The translations under genes were made by a program, and so were the position numbers. A DNA stretch of 64,000 bases from Bacillus sp. FJAT-29937 (GTDB lineage Bacteria; Bacillota; Bacilli; Bacillales; Cytobacillaceae): contig NZ_LMAS01000012.1 of the NCBI RefSeq assembly GCF_001509555.1, positions 1 to 64,000 of the forward strand, in the 5' to 3' direction. This document shows positions 63,245-64,000 of this stretch, in pieces; positions within the stretch are counted from its first letter, which is position 1, and each line of letters begins with the position of its first letter. Below the pieces are notes generated by a model. It saw only the letters and a list, made by a program, of their open reading frames with translations, had not been told where the DNA came from and searched no databases.

Positions 63245-64000
63245 TTATTCGTCGGATTCTTCACTTTGTCTACTTTTTTGTGTAGGAAGTGTATCCCAAA
63301 AGCTTGTATCGGCCGAGTCGATTGATCCGTCAGCGATTGCTCGAACAGCTGCATCTAGTGTAGTAATCGTTTGTTTAATTAAATAGCCGTTACTCTTTTG
63401 GCCAATCGCATAAGATTCAATATAATGATCAGACATGCCGCGCATTTCAAACAATAATGTAGAAACATCATAATAAGCAGCAATTCCGTTACGGCCAATA
63501 TTATTAGTCGAGCCTCCAGAATATTTTCCAAGATGTCCCCAGCCTGTCGGTTGAATCGCATTATATACGACTGACCCTAACTTTTTAGACCCTTCTAACA
63601 CTTCAGGCTTTACACTAGGACTTGTCGGATAAAGGATGGAACCAGAAACAAGCTGTCCTTCTGTTTCACTTAATGTCCCTTGGTGATGCAGGTCAATCAA
63701 ATAATCAATCTTGTATTTTTGAAGAACATTTTCATGCAGCGCCCTTGCTTCAGGTTCCATTTGACTAGGGGCTTTATCATGCTCACGGTTTAAATCAATA
63801 TAATTTGCATTGTAGCGTGTTAAATGTCGATCACCATCCGCTAAATAATTATCAAGAGAGAAATTAACATCTCCCATCGCCCCATCGGCATTTAACATCG
63901 GAATAATGAGAACGTTTACATGATCAAGCACACCTTTTGTCTTACCTGTTCCCAGATGTTTAATAAATTCTAATGCACCTTCAGTTGTAAGCTGTTCATT
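63245..64000 (-). CDS. M14-family zinc carboxypeptidase (partial, 5' end outside window)
   Basis: About 251 codons to the right edge and no start: the frame continues upstream of the first internal start through NEQLTTEGALEFIKHLGTG to base 64000. M14 features are PMLNADGAMGD, the NYIDLNREHD segment, LIDLHHQGT (metal-binding His) and TLLFEMRGMSDHY with the catalytic Glu near the end. The first HxxE metal motif would lie beyond the edge. The tail is Ser/Glu-rich. It is probably a secreted or envelope peptidase; the signal peptide cannot be seen. Confidence 0.78.
   Translation of the reverse strand, partial: NEQLTTEGALEFIKHLGTGKTKGVLDHVNVLIIPMLNADGAMGDVNFSLDNYLADGDRHLTRYNANYIDLNREHDKAPSQMEPEARALHENVLQKYKIDYLIDLHHQGTLSETEGQLVSGSILYPTSPSVKPEVLEGSKKLGSVVYNAIQPTGWGHLGKYSGGSTNNIGRNGIAAYYDVSTLLFEMRGMSDHYIESYAIGQKSNGYLIKQTITTLDAAVRAIADGSIDSADTSFWDTLPTQKSRQSEESDE

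Overview
The window looks like the chromosome of a spore-forming, low-GC Bacillaceae species (Bacillus, Neobacillus, Cytobacillus or a relative). The support is AT-rich DNA, strong AGGAGG-type ribosome binding sites with frequent TTG and GTG starts, YheC/YheD, IDEAL-domain, YkvI and RocB families, a heterocycloanthracin-type peptide cluster, and cre-like sites. No rRNA, tRNA, CRISPR array or complete insertion sequence was seen. All family names come from motifs read by eye, not from database searches.

Region by region. (1) 0.3-10.1 kb is a defence island: an SBD-HNH endonuclease of the phosphorothioate-DNA-binding type, a NERD-SF1 helicase, a decayed MmeI-like methyltransferase, an unassigned two-gene unit (membrane coiled-coil protein plus beta-rich protein), a McrBC-type pair whose ATPase subunit carries an EVE-like domain, and a small winged-helix protein. 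(2) 10.2-13.1 kb is a TRAP transporter operon (dctPQM). (3) 13.2-17.9 kb is a gene graveyard: an Rpn C-terminal fragment, a PLD-helicase-DUF3427 gene with three in-frame stops, a Nudix gene with one in-frame stop, and an ADP-ribosylglycohydrolase fragment. (4) 17.9-22.1 kb holds an acyl-CoA synthetase and enoyl-CoA hydratase behind a sigma-54 promoter, with a divergent PAS sigma-54 activator. (5) 22.4-25.2 kb is a creatinine-use operon (creatininase, NCS1 permease, small membrane protein). (6) 25.7-30.8 kb holds two metallo-beta-lactamase-fold hydrolases, a formate/nitrite-type channel, a truncated alkaline phosphatase and a membrane-anchored trypsin-like protease. (7) 31.0-37.2 kb holds an MFS transporter, a SucCD-like ligase pair, a CoA-acylating aldehyde dehydrogenase and a LysR regulator, a gene set suggesting sulfoacetate/sulfoacetaldehyde metabolism. 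It lies between the protease gene and a second, diverged copy of the protease 3' end, as single-crossover integration would leave it. A TauE/SafE exporter lies beyond. (8) 37.6-43 kb is accessory DNA: a hairpin repeat family, a remnant of a DUF2397 (Wadjet JetA-type) gene, an amidase, a six-copy 51-bp hairpin array, a NERD protein and a HesB-like gene with an in-frame TGA. (9) 43-49 kb encodes guanidino/arginine-type catabolism (RocB-like hydrolase, permease, two amidinotransferase-fold enzymes, IclR regulator). (10) 49-55 kb holds an ATP-grasp spore protein, a YkvI transporter and an NSAR/GNAT/M20/RpiR operon matching the D- to L-amino acid conversion pathway. (11) 55.4-62.5 kb holds two small envelope proteins and a thiazole/oxazole-modified peptide (TOMM) cluster with precursor, E1-like/RRE protein, YcaO cyclodehydratase and double-domain SagB dehydrogenase. 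(12) The right end carries a small CxxCxGxG protein, more hairpin repeats and a partial M14 carboxypeptidase.

The signals most worth following are the direct-repeat-bounded sulfoacetate-type module, the nonsense-only decay of the Nudix-helicase pair, the HesB-like gene with a TGA at a possible selenocysteine position, the unassigned two-gene unit in the defence island, the hairpin arrays, the paired palindromic operators before the RpiR gene and the two-zone TOMM precursor core.
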